64,000 nucleotides of DNA from Diospyros lotus (lineage: Eukaryota > Streptophyta > Magnoliopsida > Ericales > Ebenaceae). The DNA lies in NCBI RefSeq assembly GCF_014633365.1, contig NC_068338.1:15448616-15512615 (forward strand), given 5' to 3'. Position numbers and translations under genes: made by a program. The notes below the pieces were generated by a model, which did no database searches, was not told the origin of the DNA, and saw only the letters and a program-made list of their open reading frames with translations. Positions 8,560 to 18,674 of this stretch are shown one piece after another (the stretch's first letter is position 1; each line of letters begins with the position of its first letter).

Positions 8560-11060
8560 AATTAGGTGTCTCTCCTCATTTGGCTAGTGCTTTTACTTAA
8601 CGAAGAACTTTTTTAAGTGCATGGTATTCCAAGTTTTTCCAAGTGTTTCCCCTTGGAAGGTCTGGAGAATGTAGGTATTTGGGCCCAACATGTCCTAAAT
8701 TCTATAGGGACCTTCCCAATTTGCCCATAGCTTGCCTTATTTACTGAGGGTTCCTATGATAACAAACTTTCTGAGTACCAAATCACCCGACTATAGTGGT
8801 ATATTTTTAACATGGGAGTTATAATAATTGGCTATCCTTCGATGGTATACTACTAATTTGATGCTAGCTTGGTCCCTTAATTTGTCCACCAAATTCAAAT
8901 TACAAGACAGTTGTTTTGAGTTGCTTTGCTTATCAAAGGCTAGGACTCATGGGGACTGGATGTCAACTTAAACAGGGATGAGGGCCTTTGTTCCATATAT
9001 AAGGTTAAAAGGGGTTTCCCCAATAAATGCTCGGTCGGTGGTTTGATATGCCCATAAGAAAGTTGGGAGCTCCTCTACCCAGGCTCCTTTCGCTTTATCC
9101 AACCGAGTCTTGAGGCCTCGTAGAATGATTTTGTTAGCCTCCTCAACTTGACCATTCACTTGAGGGTAGGCAACTGATGCCATGCGAAGATGGATTATCT
9201 ATCGTAGAAGGCACGAAAAGTATATAAGTTGAATTGTGTGCAATGGTCCATATTAAGGATTCGAGGGATTCCAAAATGACAAATGATGTCCTTCCACACT
9301 ACATCCACTTTCTTTTATGTGATGGTTGTTAGGGGCTTAGCCTCCACCCACTTGGTGAAGTAATAAATAGTTATGCGCAAAAACTTCCGTTATCTAATGT
9401 TGATGGGAAAAGGGCCAAGTATATCCAATCCCTATTGCACAAAAAAGATAGGCTGGAAGATCTGTTGGATGCTTGTCACGGGTGATGACAATAACGATGC
9501 ATGTCTCTCGCACTTGTCACAAGTCCGAACATTTGCAGAAGCGTCTCTACGCAATGTAGGTCAGAAAAAAACTAGCCCTCATAACTTTGGCTACCAGTGA
9601 CCTTCCATTGAGGTGTTTGTCACAATCACCCTCTTGCACTTCATCCAGGGCTTGTTGTGCCTCTCGCAAACCAAGACACTTTAGTAAAGGCATGGAAAAA
9701 GCGCTCTTGTATAAGATATTGTCTATAATCACAAAGTGAGCCGCTCAGACCTTCAGTGTTTTGGATTTTAAAGGGTTAGCAGGAAGTTCTCGAGTAAGCA
9801 AGCATCACATGACTGGCGATCTCCAATCACCGGCTGTTTCGATGACTTGTGCCACTTTTTCTTCCTCAGTTTCTTCGATACTAGGTTATTGTAGAATCTC
9901 CATGTGGATTAGGTGCCCAGGGGGATCTCTAGCTATTGCTAGTTTGGATAAGGTGTCTGCATGGTGGTTGCAAGTACGATTGACTTAGACTAACTGAAAG
10001 TCATTAAAAGAATGTGCCAATTCTCGTAACTTCTATAGCTACCGAGTGAGCATAGGATCCTTAACTTCATAGGTACCTTGAAATTGTTGTACCACAAGCT
10101 GAGAGTCATTATGGGCCATCACCCTTTCTATTTCGAGCTTTCGGGCAATAGCTAGGCTAATAGTAAGGGATTCGTATTCTGTGGCATTATTTGAGCTAGG
10201 AAAGGTAAATTGCAGAAAGTACTCCAAAACAACATTATCAAGAGAAATTAACAAATGCCAGCTCCACTACCTTGCACATTGGAGGCTCCATCCACAAACA
10301 ATTTCCATTCAAGCAGAGACCTTTTCTCATACTCAGGTGAGTGTGTGCACTCTACTATAAAATCGACCAATGCTTAGCCCTTAATGGCCCTTTGCGGCTT
10401 GTACTAAAGATCGTATTCGCTGAGTTCAATAGCCCACTTGGTGAGTCTTCCTAAGTGTTTAGGCCATTGGAGAATCTGTCACAGGGGCTGGTCAGTAAGT
10501 TTCCTAGAAATAAGGTCTGAGCTTCTTGGCTTCCACAACTAAGGCTAATGCCATCTTTTCAATGTAGGGGTAGCGTGTCTCAACCCTGTGAAGTACTCGA
10601 TTAACATAATATACCGATCGGTTCACCTGGTTAATTCTTCTCAATAGCACCACACTAGTTGCAGCCTAGTTAACTCCAAGGTAAGGGTATAACATATATC
10701 ATTTCAATTTGATGAGCAGGGGTATTTTACGAAGGTAATCATTCAATGCTTGAAACGTCTGTTCACACTTATCATCCCATTGAAAGTTCTTTCATCCCTT
10801 CAATATCTGAAAAAATTATAGGCTCTTTTTCGCAGACTTGGAGAGGAAATGATTAAGGGTCGTAAGACATTCGGTCAATTGCTGGACTCCCTTTAAATCA
10901 AAGGGAGATTGCATATTCAAAATGGCCTAGATTTTCTCTGAGTTGGCTTCTATCCCACATTGCATGATAAGATTGCTCAAGAACTTGTCTGACCTGATGC
11001 CGAAGGCACATTTGTTGGGATTAAGTCACATATGGTATTGATGACCCCAAATTGTTGGGA
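8560..11060 (-). pseudogene. Tat pol remnant: RT thumb, RNase H, integrase
   Basis: Read from 11060 downward, the pieces are the RT thumb around the LNPNKCAF motif (about 11010-11030), the RT/RNase H connection (10990-10380) and RNase H. The RNase H (10254-10039) shows NNATEYE and NDSQLV around its acidic residues. Then come the linker and zinc-binding part (9732-9547), the integrase core end (9183-8968) with NGQVEEANK carrying the catalytic Glu, and the integrase C-terminal domain near 8780-8580 (GKLWANWEGPYRI). Several stops and frameshifts separate these pieces. Gag, protease and the RT YxDD palm are absent, so it cannot transpose on its own. Confidence 0.8.
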
Positions 11061-11099
11061 TTAAGCCACATTTGTTGGGATTAAGCCGCATATGGTGCT
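11007..11099. repeat. Three short copies of an RT segment at a deletion junction
   Basis: The phrase ttgttgggattaag followed by ycrcat occurs at about 11010, 11053 and 11072. The first and third copies continue identically into catatggt. The array lies between the surviving RT thumb and the primer site, just where gag, protease and the RT palm are missing. It looks like repair filler from the deletion. Confidence 0.7.
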
Positions 11100-11126
11100 C
11101 AAGCTCAGACGACACCAAATTATTGT

Positions 11127-11975
11127 TGCCAAACTATATATAACAATTACATTTATTTGTTTGAAATCAGCCAAAGCAGAGTTCTTCATTGGAGCTAAGG
11201 GTTCAAGATGTTACAAGCAAGGTCAACTGGGTTTGAAACAAGTCAGAACTGCAGTCATAGAAGGCCAAAAAAACTGGAGCCCGGGTCTTAAAGGCCTTCG
11301 GAAAGGCCTACTCGGGTGGTGTCTTCAAGGCGATGACGGAGGGATGCCTCGATGGGTCTTCGGGGAGGTGAGCCTTTAGGGAGCATGGCATTGCCTTAGC
11401 TTGCAAACATGAAAGACGTTAGAAAGGCACGTGAGAGACTCCTCCACACTGGCCCTCTGATGCCTAAGTTAAACAACAGTTCAAAATGGTGTCCAAAAAT
11501 ATGCATGTGAATGTCCAATATCCGATGTAGGAGCTTTATGGTGTCTTCCATATGTCTCGAAAAGGGTATTCTAGATGGGTTCTAGAGAGAGATAGTTGGG
11601 TCCAAATGATATCCCTAAAAAGGTTCATTTTCCTTTTAAAAGGAAAATATTTATAGACAAATATGTGGGGCCCAAGGATGGGCCAAGAGATGCATCAAGA
11701 AATGCATGCAAAGAGAGGCCGAAGGGCCTAGAGATGTTTTCGAGGTAAAGCCCCAATGGCAATCTCCGGGTGGTCCTGAATGGTGCTTTGAGGCCACTGG
11801 ATGGCTTTGGTCCGAGAAACCTGAAAGACTTCTTTAAACTTACAAAATGAATGAGGCCAAACCATTCTCGGGGAACCCTTCGGGGTGCCTGGGAGGCTAT
11901 CGTCTCGAAGGCTCTATGGGGCACTCATCTGGGATATACCTGAGATTTAGGAAAATGTTAGGGCACCCTACAACA
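11127..11975 (-). repeat. Right (5-prime) LTR of the deleted Tat element
   Basis: About 849 bp, starting tgccaaactatata and probably ending ccctacaaca. It pairs with 6696-7461. The right boundary is less certain because the last 70 bp have no counterpart in the left copy. Confidence 0.65.
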
Positions 11976-13922
11976 AGCATGAAATTTGATTCCATTTTAT
12001 TTTTAGGTTTAATATGCATTCATTTTTATGGAATGAAAAAAAATAAACAATTAATAAGAATATCTTTTTACATTATAAAATTAAAAATTCTTATTTATAA
12101 TTCCAAATAAACATTTAATTATTAAATTTATCTTAAAAATTATTTTCATTTTTTAAACTAAAACTATTTAAAATTTTGAATAAAAATTAAATTAAATTTT
12201 TAGAAGGAAAAAGAGGAAGTAGTGGCAAAAGAAGAAAAATAAGCTATAGGTGGCAGCAACGGCAAACGATGGCAAGCGACAAGAGGCAGCGAAGAAAAAG
12301 AAGAAATGGCAAGCAACAACCTACGAAAGATAGAAAAGCAATGTGTCTCCCGCATGAGCCCTTCCTCTGATGATGAAGTCTGTCTCCGCAGTAAAGTATA
12401 TAATATCAAGAGAATAATAACTTGAGTAATGTGTTAATCATACATCGATCGGATTAATTACTTCTTATTTATAGAGACTGAAGTTGACAAATAAAAGAGT
12501 ATTCATGTATTTTGAGATCATATGTTCCAAATTTTTAGCTAGAGACATCGAAGATAAATTGACATATTATTATGCCTGAGAGAGGCCCGTATGAGGGTCT
12601 ACGGGAGTGGTCATTGAGAGACTCTCTGAAGACTATTACGTTGGAAAGGTATTCTAAGTTGGAAAGGTATTCTAAATTTCTCTAGTTAGACTTCTTCCTC
12701 TTAAACTTATTGATTTGAACTCACTTTCTTCAACACAACACTATCATTTATTAAACTACCAATGAATGATTATTACTCTATTTTTTACAATTAAAAAAGA
12801 ATTGATTTAATATAAGAGTAAACTATTAAAAAAAGTACTGACTAGAATGATGAGGTGGCAAATCCATTGCCACCTCACAAGTCTAAAGACCCCTCTCTTT
12901 TTCAATATTTTTATTATAAAAATATATTTTTAATTATAAACTAAAATATATATAATGAAAAATAAAATAATAAGTTTAATATATAAATTAAAAAAATTAA
13001 GTTTAAAATTAAAATTAGACTAAATATTTTTTTTTATAATTTACCATTAATATAATAGCAACAAAGTATGGAGCGGAAAAGTTGGGGTCCATGAGATGGT
13101 GTCGGGACATAAATTGCTGATTCCGGGGGATGTCTATTTCCAAAATTAAATGGGAAGGACAATCGTGCTGCATCACCCAATTCATCCCAGCCGTTGATCC
13201 AACCGCGTTATCATCGCACTGTGTCAAACCTGGCCCACGACACAATAATGGAGGGATCATGATTCGGCGGCCCAATTCATAAATGCGTGACGGTCCACGT
13301 GAGGACAGGCAGCCACGTGGATTTACTTCCGTACCGTCCGGTAATTAATAATTATCCGCATTTTTAGATGTTATTTTAATTCTTTCTCAATTCACATCTA
13401 GTCTCCAGTAAAAAAATAATAATAAGAACTCTATTTCATGTTTAATATAAAAAAATGGTGTCTGAAATTAATTAAATATTATTATGTGTTTTAAAAAATA
13501 TTATATAATTATTATTAAATTTAACTCCATCCCTAATTCTGTTCGTTAAATAATATAAATAATCACTAAACTTCATATTAAAATATAAAAAAATTATAAA
13601 ATTTTAATTTAATATATAATTTCATAACTATGATGAATTGTCGTTAAAAATAATTGACGAAATACTGATATTTTTTTATATTTAAGTATGCACTTAAGTG
13701 ATATTTTTATATTTTTATGCAAAGTTTAATGTTCTTTTATGCTATTTAATTGTTCACGTTATTAGTAACGTTAACATCTCATTAATACTTTTTTTATCAC
13801 TAATTGAAATTAAGTGATATTTTTTTTTATTTTAATACAAAATTTAGTGATCACTTATGTTATTTGTCCTAATTCTATCTAATTACTAAAAAAAAAAAAG
13901 AAGATAATATTTAATTGATTTA
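11976..13922. other. Intergenic sequence, no gene recognised
   Basis: Mostly AT-rich. A GC-richer patch at 13060-13340 has an 86-codon open frame on the minus strand without recognisable domain character, and two closely spaced CACGTG motifs. A purine-rich patch at 12200-12390 gives only low-complexity frames. None of these could be tied to a gene. Confidence 0.45.
13296..13319. promoter_or_regulatory. Pair of G-box motifs (CACGTG)
   Basis: Two perfect CACGTG palindromes at 13296-13301 and 13314-13319 start 18 bp apart. Paired G-boxes are typical of bZIP/bHLH-responsive plant promoters. No gene could be identified nearby, so function is unproven. Confidence 0.3.
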
Positions 13923-14164
13923 GGTAGCGTTTGTTAACTAAAATATAGATTGAAAAAGACCTAAAAAATTGGGATATGAAAAATATTCAAAATAAAAGTG
14001 TTTTTATTATATTTGTTAAATTTTTTTATAAAAGAAATTATGACTTTTTATTTTGAATTTTTAATATAAATTTATTCATTTCCCCACTATGGATAACTTA
14101 TCTTCAATTTTACAGATAAATTATTTTGATAAAATCTTATTTTATCTATTTTAACAAATATTAT
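13923..14164. mobile_element. Tourist-like MITE, family 1, copy 2
   Basis: A 242-bp element starting ggtagcgtttgttaac and ending ttttaacaaatattat, flanked by TTA at 13920-13922 and 14165-14167. The terminal sequences match the other family-1 copies. The interior is shorter and diverged. Confidence 0.65.
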
Positions 14165-14751
14165 TTAAAAAAAAAGTAATTTTTGAGTTTTTCTACTAAT
14201 AAGACAAGACACAAAATAAATTCTGGATTAGAGTTGAATGGTACCCCCACGTGATCTGCCCAAGAAGATCTGAATCTCTGGGTGGACCAAACGATGTTCT
14301 TCCATAGCCCCTTTCCCTTGGAATTAAATTAATTTAATTACCCACAAATGGAAGCTTCAAAAGGCATTCATCTCCTTAATATAATTTAATTATGTTAATA
14401 TTTACGTGTTTTATGCATGATTTTGTGTGATTAATACATTTACTTAATACATCTCTCAAGAAAAAAAAAAGGTTATTTAATTCTGTGATTTATTATTGAT
14501 AATTTTAAATTTTAAATTTTAAATTCATGTTTGGATGCATTATTGTTGTACGGATTTAGATTTGATTCAAGAGAAAGGAGGGTCAAGTAAGACAAGAGCG
14601 TTCAAATCAACTTAAAATTGTCAAATCGTAAAAGGATTCGTTGGTTATGATTTGATAATTTTAAAAATTTTATAAAATAATTTGATTTAAATTTTGAATT
14701 TTGATTAAAATAAAATTATATTTTTTAAGATTTGATTTTTTTATTTAATAA
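14165..14751. other. Intergenic sequence between two MITEs, no gene seen
   Basis: AT-rich. It includes one CACGTG motif near 14249 in a short GC-richer patch (14230-14330), but no coding frame or repeat boundary is recognisable. Confidence 0.45.
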
Positions 14752-15056
14752 GATAGAATTTGTTAAATTGAGCAAGCTAAAAAAATATCAAGATAAGACT
14801 AAATACTTTTCAACCACGATAAAAAATGGTCAAAATAAGGTTAAAAAGTATTTTATTAAATTTTTTAAAATATATTATAAAATATAAAATATATATATTT
14901 TTTTATCTATAAAGATCAAGATATACTGAAGAGAAGAGATAAGTATATATTGAAAAATTAAGATAAGAAGTCACAAATATATTAGAAATGACAAACATTC
15001 AGAATTCTTCTCATATTTAACTTTTTCTACTCCATATCTTACTTAACAAACACTAC
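14752..15056. mobile_element. Tourist-like MITE, family 1, copy 3
   Basis: A 305-bp element with left end gatagaatttgttaaattg and right end cttacttaacaaacactac followed by TTA (15057-15059). The left flank reads TAA, so the target duplication is imperfect. Interior phrases (agatatactgaagagaagagataag, attagaaatgacaaacattc) match the copy split at 16210/34188. Confidence 0.65.
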
Positions 15057-16206
15057 TTAATAAAATTATGGTTTTAATTGATAATTCAAGTAAGTAAAGA
15101 ATAAAAATTCATAATTTTTTGTTTAATGATTCGAGTGGGTTAATTTAATTGACGATCAACTCTCTCTCTCTCTCAATCATATAAATTAATAATTCGAGTG
15201 GGTTAATTTAATTGACGATGGACTCTCAAGTTAATTTTTAGAAAAAAAGAAATTATAACAAAAAGAGTCACTATTATTGATATGTTTCTTCTTTATTTAG
15301 TTTATATAATATAATATAAGCAATCATTTGGTAAGCATAAGCTTGTGATGAGAAATGGAAGAAAATCAATTTATAAAGTGTACGTAAATGTTTAGAATAT
15401 GTGTTATATTATAAATAGAGAGACAAGTAAGTGATTGATAGTGTGATGTGGTGTTTGTTTGGTCCTGCAATTAGACGTTGCGTAGCGGAGGAGTTGGTTA
15501 ACCAAATTTCAGGAGCCGTCGACAGTTGGAAGAATATATATATATATATATATATATGTTAATAGGATACATGTTCATGTGAGTGTGAGTGCGATTATTA
15601 ATTAATTAAGATATACATCCATTGCATTGCATTATTGTTACAAATAATCCATCCATCCATCAATTAATTAATAATTAAAAGCCAATTGGGCTTTTGCAGT
15701 GCTGAAGACATGGCACTAAACAAGGGTTGGCCGGCTAGCTGCCCATTCCCTTTGCGCCTAATTCCCTCCATATTATCACACGCCAATGCCAATGCCAATG
15801 CCACTTCCAGGTGAAGAAGGGGGCGAACTGTCTCAAGGAAATCATTTGTTACTGCGGACTCGCCTTTTGTCTCCTCTAGATTGGGGCATCTCCTGATTAA
15901 GATCTACACAAGGATCTAACTTTTTAATTAATTTTAGTTTGACCAACCCAACTCTGGAAGGGTATTGAAAAATGGTGAGTGTTTAATGAAACACTTTATA
16001 TTTTAATAAATTTTTAATATTTTTGTCGGTCTTTATAATTGTTGGACATTTTTATTTGACTATATCCCTAACCACAAGCCTTACATTATGTGTTCTCTAA
16101 ATTAGTTAGGTTGGGTTGATTCCGGTTATAATTGTTTTGGTAAAAATAATAGAACTCGTTAAATATATGATAATATACAAATTGAGTTTGAATTCTTTTA
16201 ACGCAC
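15057..16206. other. Intergenic sequence with microsatellites, no gene seen
   Basis: AT-rich, with a (CT)n run near 15161-15174, an (AT)n run at 15534-15557 and about three and a half units of gccaat near 15783-15803. The phrase taattcgagtgggttaatttaattgacgat occurs in two close copies (about 15126 and 15190). No protein-like frame is recognised. Confidence 0.45.
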
Positions 16207-16291
16207 TTAGATAGTGTTTGTTAAAATGAGTAAGATAAAATTATATCAAAATAATATTGAAATGCTTTCAAAATCAAGATATAGAATAATT

Positions 16292-16736
16292 TGTAGAATT
16301 ATCATCCAAATTCCAAGAATATTCATGTCAAATCACTAAGAATAAAATAAACAATAAGTAGAAACGTACATGTATCCATTGTTATGATTGATCAAAACGG
16401 ACCTTTTGATCTTCCAATTGATTCGTAGTTTCTATAGGATTTCTCTGTTGATAGGGATGCAAAGAGATAAAACTTAACTATCAATTGGGGACCATATATA
16501 ACCCCCTTATATAACTGCTAGAAAAAGTTAACAGGTTTTAATATTTCTAAATTGGCCCCTCATCAATTTAAAAATATAACTTATGTCTCTACACATTAAT
16601 TCCATGATAGTTTAATACTCAATAACTCAAAAAATAAACTTTATAGATCACTTTTAATTGGCTAAACTTTAATATAGCATTACACATTTAAAAAACACAT
16701 TTGTGGCCCTATATGCTGAATTATTTAGTTTCAACA
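16292..16736 (-). repeat. Left (3-prime) LTR of the copia element
   Basis: 445 bp, starting tgtagaattatcatcc and ending agtttcaaca. It is paired with 33747-34187 and differs by scattered substitutions and small gaps. Confidence 0.9.
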
Positions 16737-17121
16737 ATCTCCCACTGGACCATATATGTAACCTTACAAATGTGCACAACCTTTTGAACTCCAAAATTTT
16801 GCTATCACTATTAAAGGTATTTTCGAACAATCTTGTCCATTAATCATACTGATATAGGATCAAAGTGATCTTCGTCACATTTAGTGTGACTAAAATCCAT
16901 CAATGGTCACGTATACCAATACAACCAAATGACATAGATCAATCATGGATGTGTAGCATGAAAATTACATGTGATGTGATCCAAACATGTCTATTTCCAA
17001 TTGGTCCTACCTTATTCCTTAGTGAGATTGATACAAAACACAATATATCATAGTGAAATGAACCGAATTATGCTTCATTTCTGTACAGAAAATATCCAAA
17101 TACAAGAATGTCTTCAAAAAC
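16737..17121 (-). other. Copia 3-prime internal region between the polypurine tract and the nested element
   Basis: Contains the polypurine tract (minus strand, 16751-16737) and 3-prime untranslated sequence of the copia element. No coding sequence is recognisable. The Tat element is inserted at its right end. Confidence 0.7.
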
Positions 17122-17920
17122 TGTCGACGTTCGGAATTGGTCAACGGAGATTTGTTAGCCCGCTCTTATATGGTGGATCCGAGAAATAGATAATGAAGTA
17201 TCCGGTTTGTTTTACCAAGCAGGCGGTCCGTCCCTGCAAGATACTCCGAAGCTCAAGTTAGTGAGCGAGTAAGCAAAAATATTGGGTGTTTTTTTGTTAG
17301 TCGTTTTTGAGTACATACCTCTGGCCCTTAAGAGGGCTGGTTGATATATATATCAGCCCAAAAGCTTTCTTTCCTACTCCGTACTTGTAAAGGCGAAGGG
17401 ATGGAGTAGCCGGCGGGGGTGTCTGCCACGGCGAGGTGCCGATAAGACCCTCATTAATGAGGATGGGATCTCCCATTAATGTGGATGGGATTTGAGAGGG
17501 ATATCTTGAAATCCGGATGCGGCTGTAATGATGTTGTTGCCAGAAGGCCAGGATGGGACTGGCGTGGGCCGACGAAATGGGCCGAGAGAATGGGCCTAAG
17601 GGGTCTAATTAGGGCATCCCCTGGCTGACCGGTATGCCGCAACACGCGTTTCTTCTGTGATACGAGCTAACAAGCTAAGGCGACGAGCTATGAAGGTCAC
17701 TGGGAACTTGCCCAGAGTGTAGCAGGGGGCAATTAGAATATGCCAAATAGTTAGAGGTGCTATAGGGAGCTCGCTTGGCCTCGATGTTTGACCCCGAGCT
17801 TTAACACTATCCGAGCTTACTTTAACGAGCTCAATCTGATTTGTTGGGTCTCGAACGTTTGGGCCGAATCATCATGTTGGATCCGGCCTGCGCAAAGTAG
17901 AGCGAGAAATACCCGTAACA
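17122..17920 (-). repeat. Left (3-prime) LTR of Tat element 1
   Basis: 799 bp, matched along its length by 27661-28468. It has about 13 bp extra near 17670 (aaggcgacgagct region) and lacks a short tandem duplication of about 21 bp (cccattaatgcagatagg region) seen in the other copy. Confidence 0.92.
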
Positions 17921-18674
17921 TTAAGCCCCCCAGCTTGCAGCGCGACCTTCGGGTTGGGAGCTGACACATATCGGCTGCTTCGACCTTCAATACGTCTTTT
18001 CAGTTTTCCGCCCAATCGTTTCAAATTACACTGTTTCGCGTTACACGTCTTGTCTGTGGTGCATTTAATGTGCACGTTTCCCATAACTGCTAATCATCAT
18101 GTCCGTATTCCCATGCTTTCGCGCACCACCATTGGATCTGGGGAAGCTCGTCGGTCTCTTCATCTAGCGGCGGGTGTCCTGGTTTATAAAAAGGGAAAGG
18201 AGGTCATTTGGCCGCCTCTTTACCGTCTTACTTCAAAGATTTCCCTCGTTCCTGTAACTTGCTTTCTTTTGATTTCGAGACTCCATCGTCGTTGGTCCCG
18301 AAGCCTACCCGCCGTAGATTCTTGACTGGTTCCTGTTCGTGACCTTCACAACAATCAACTTAAGAATAGTGAGTTTCTCGTATCTCTTCAGTGTGCTTTG
18401 GCTCTGCTTTCGTCCTTCTCTCTCTCTTTTTTTTTTTTTTTTTATTTCCACCTCTGTGCCTTGCTGCTTAGCAATGGCGGGGCAGTTTATGGAAATGGGC
18501 TTCGCCTATTTCGGGAGCTTCGATGACTTAGGAAACCCCCGCCCCCCTTTTTTCCTTTCGAGTCATGCCCTATTGCGAAGCGCGCGACCTGACATATAAA
18601 AGGTGTCTCTAGGAGCTTTGATTCGATGCCCTAATTCTTTTCTTTTCCTTATCTCTCTCTTTTTTTTTTTTTAG
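17921..18674 (+). promoter_or_regulatory. Leader/promoter region of the antisense ORF in Tat element 1
   Basis: Non-coding sequence between the 3-prime LTR and the antisense gene. It includes a TATA-like motif (ttataaaaaggg, about 18183) about 490 bp before the main ATG. A short ATG frame at 18474 lies upstream. The stretch from gtgagtttctc (about 18370) to tttttttttttag (18674), just before ATG 18675, resembles a leader intron. Promoter function is inferred from position only. Confidence 0.45.

Larger units (their letters stand above)
6696..11975 (-). mobile_element. Degraded, internally deleted Tat-lineage Ty3/gypsy element
   Basis: Two direct LTRs (6696-7461 and 11127-11975) bracket remnants of a minus-strand pol. 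In element order these are the RT thumb, RNase H, the integrase core and the integrase C-terminus. Next to the right LTR, 11106-11126 on the minus strand reads like the Tat primer site (TTTGGTGTCGTCTGAG). The left LTR is preceded, in element sense, by a purine tract (7462-7480). Gag, protease and the RT palm are missing. The LTRs differ at many sites and by a gap of about 70 bp, and no matching target duplication is visible, so the element is old. No antisense ORF is present in its short 3-prime region. Confidence 0.8.
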
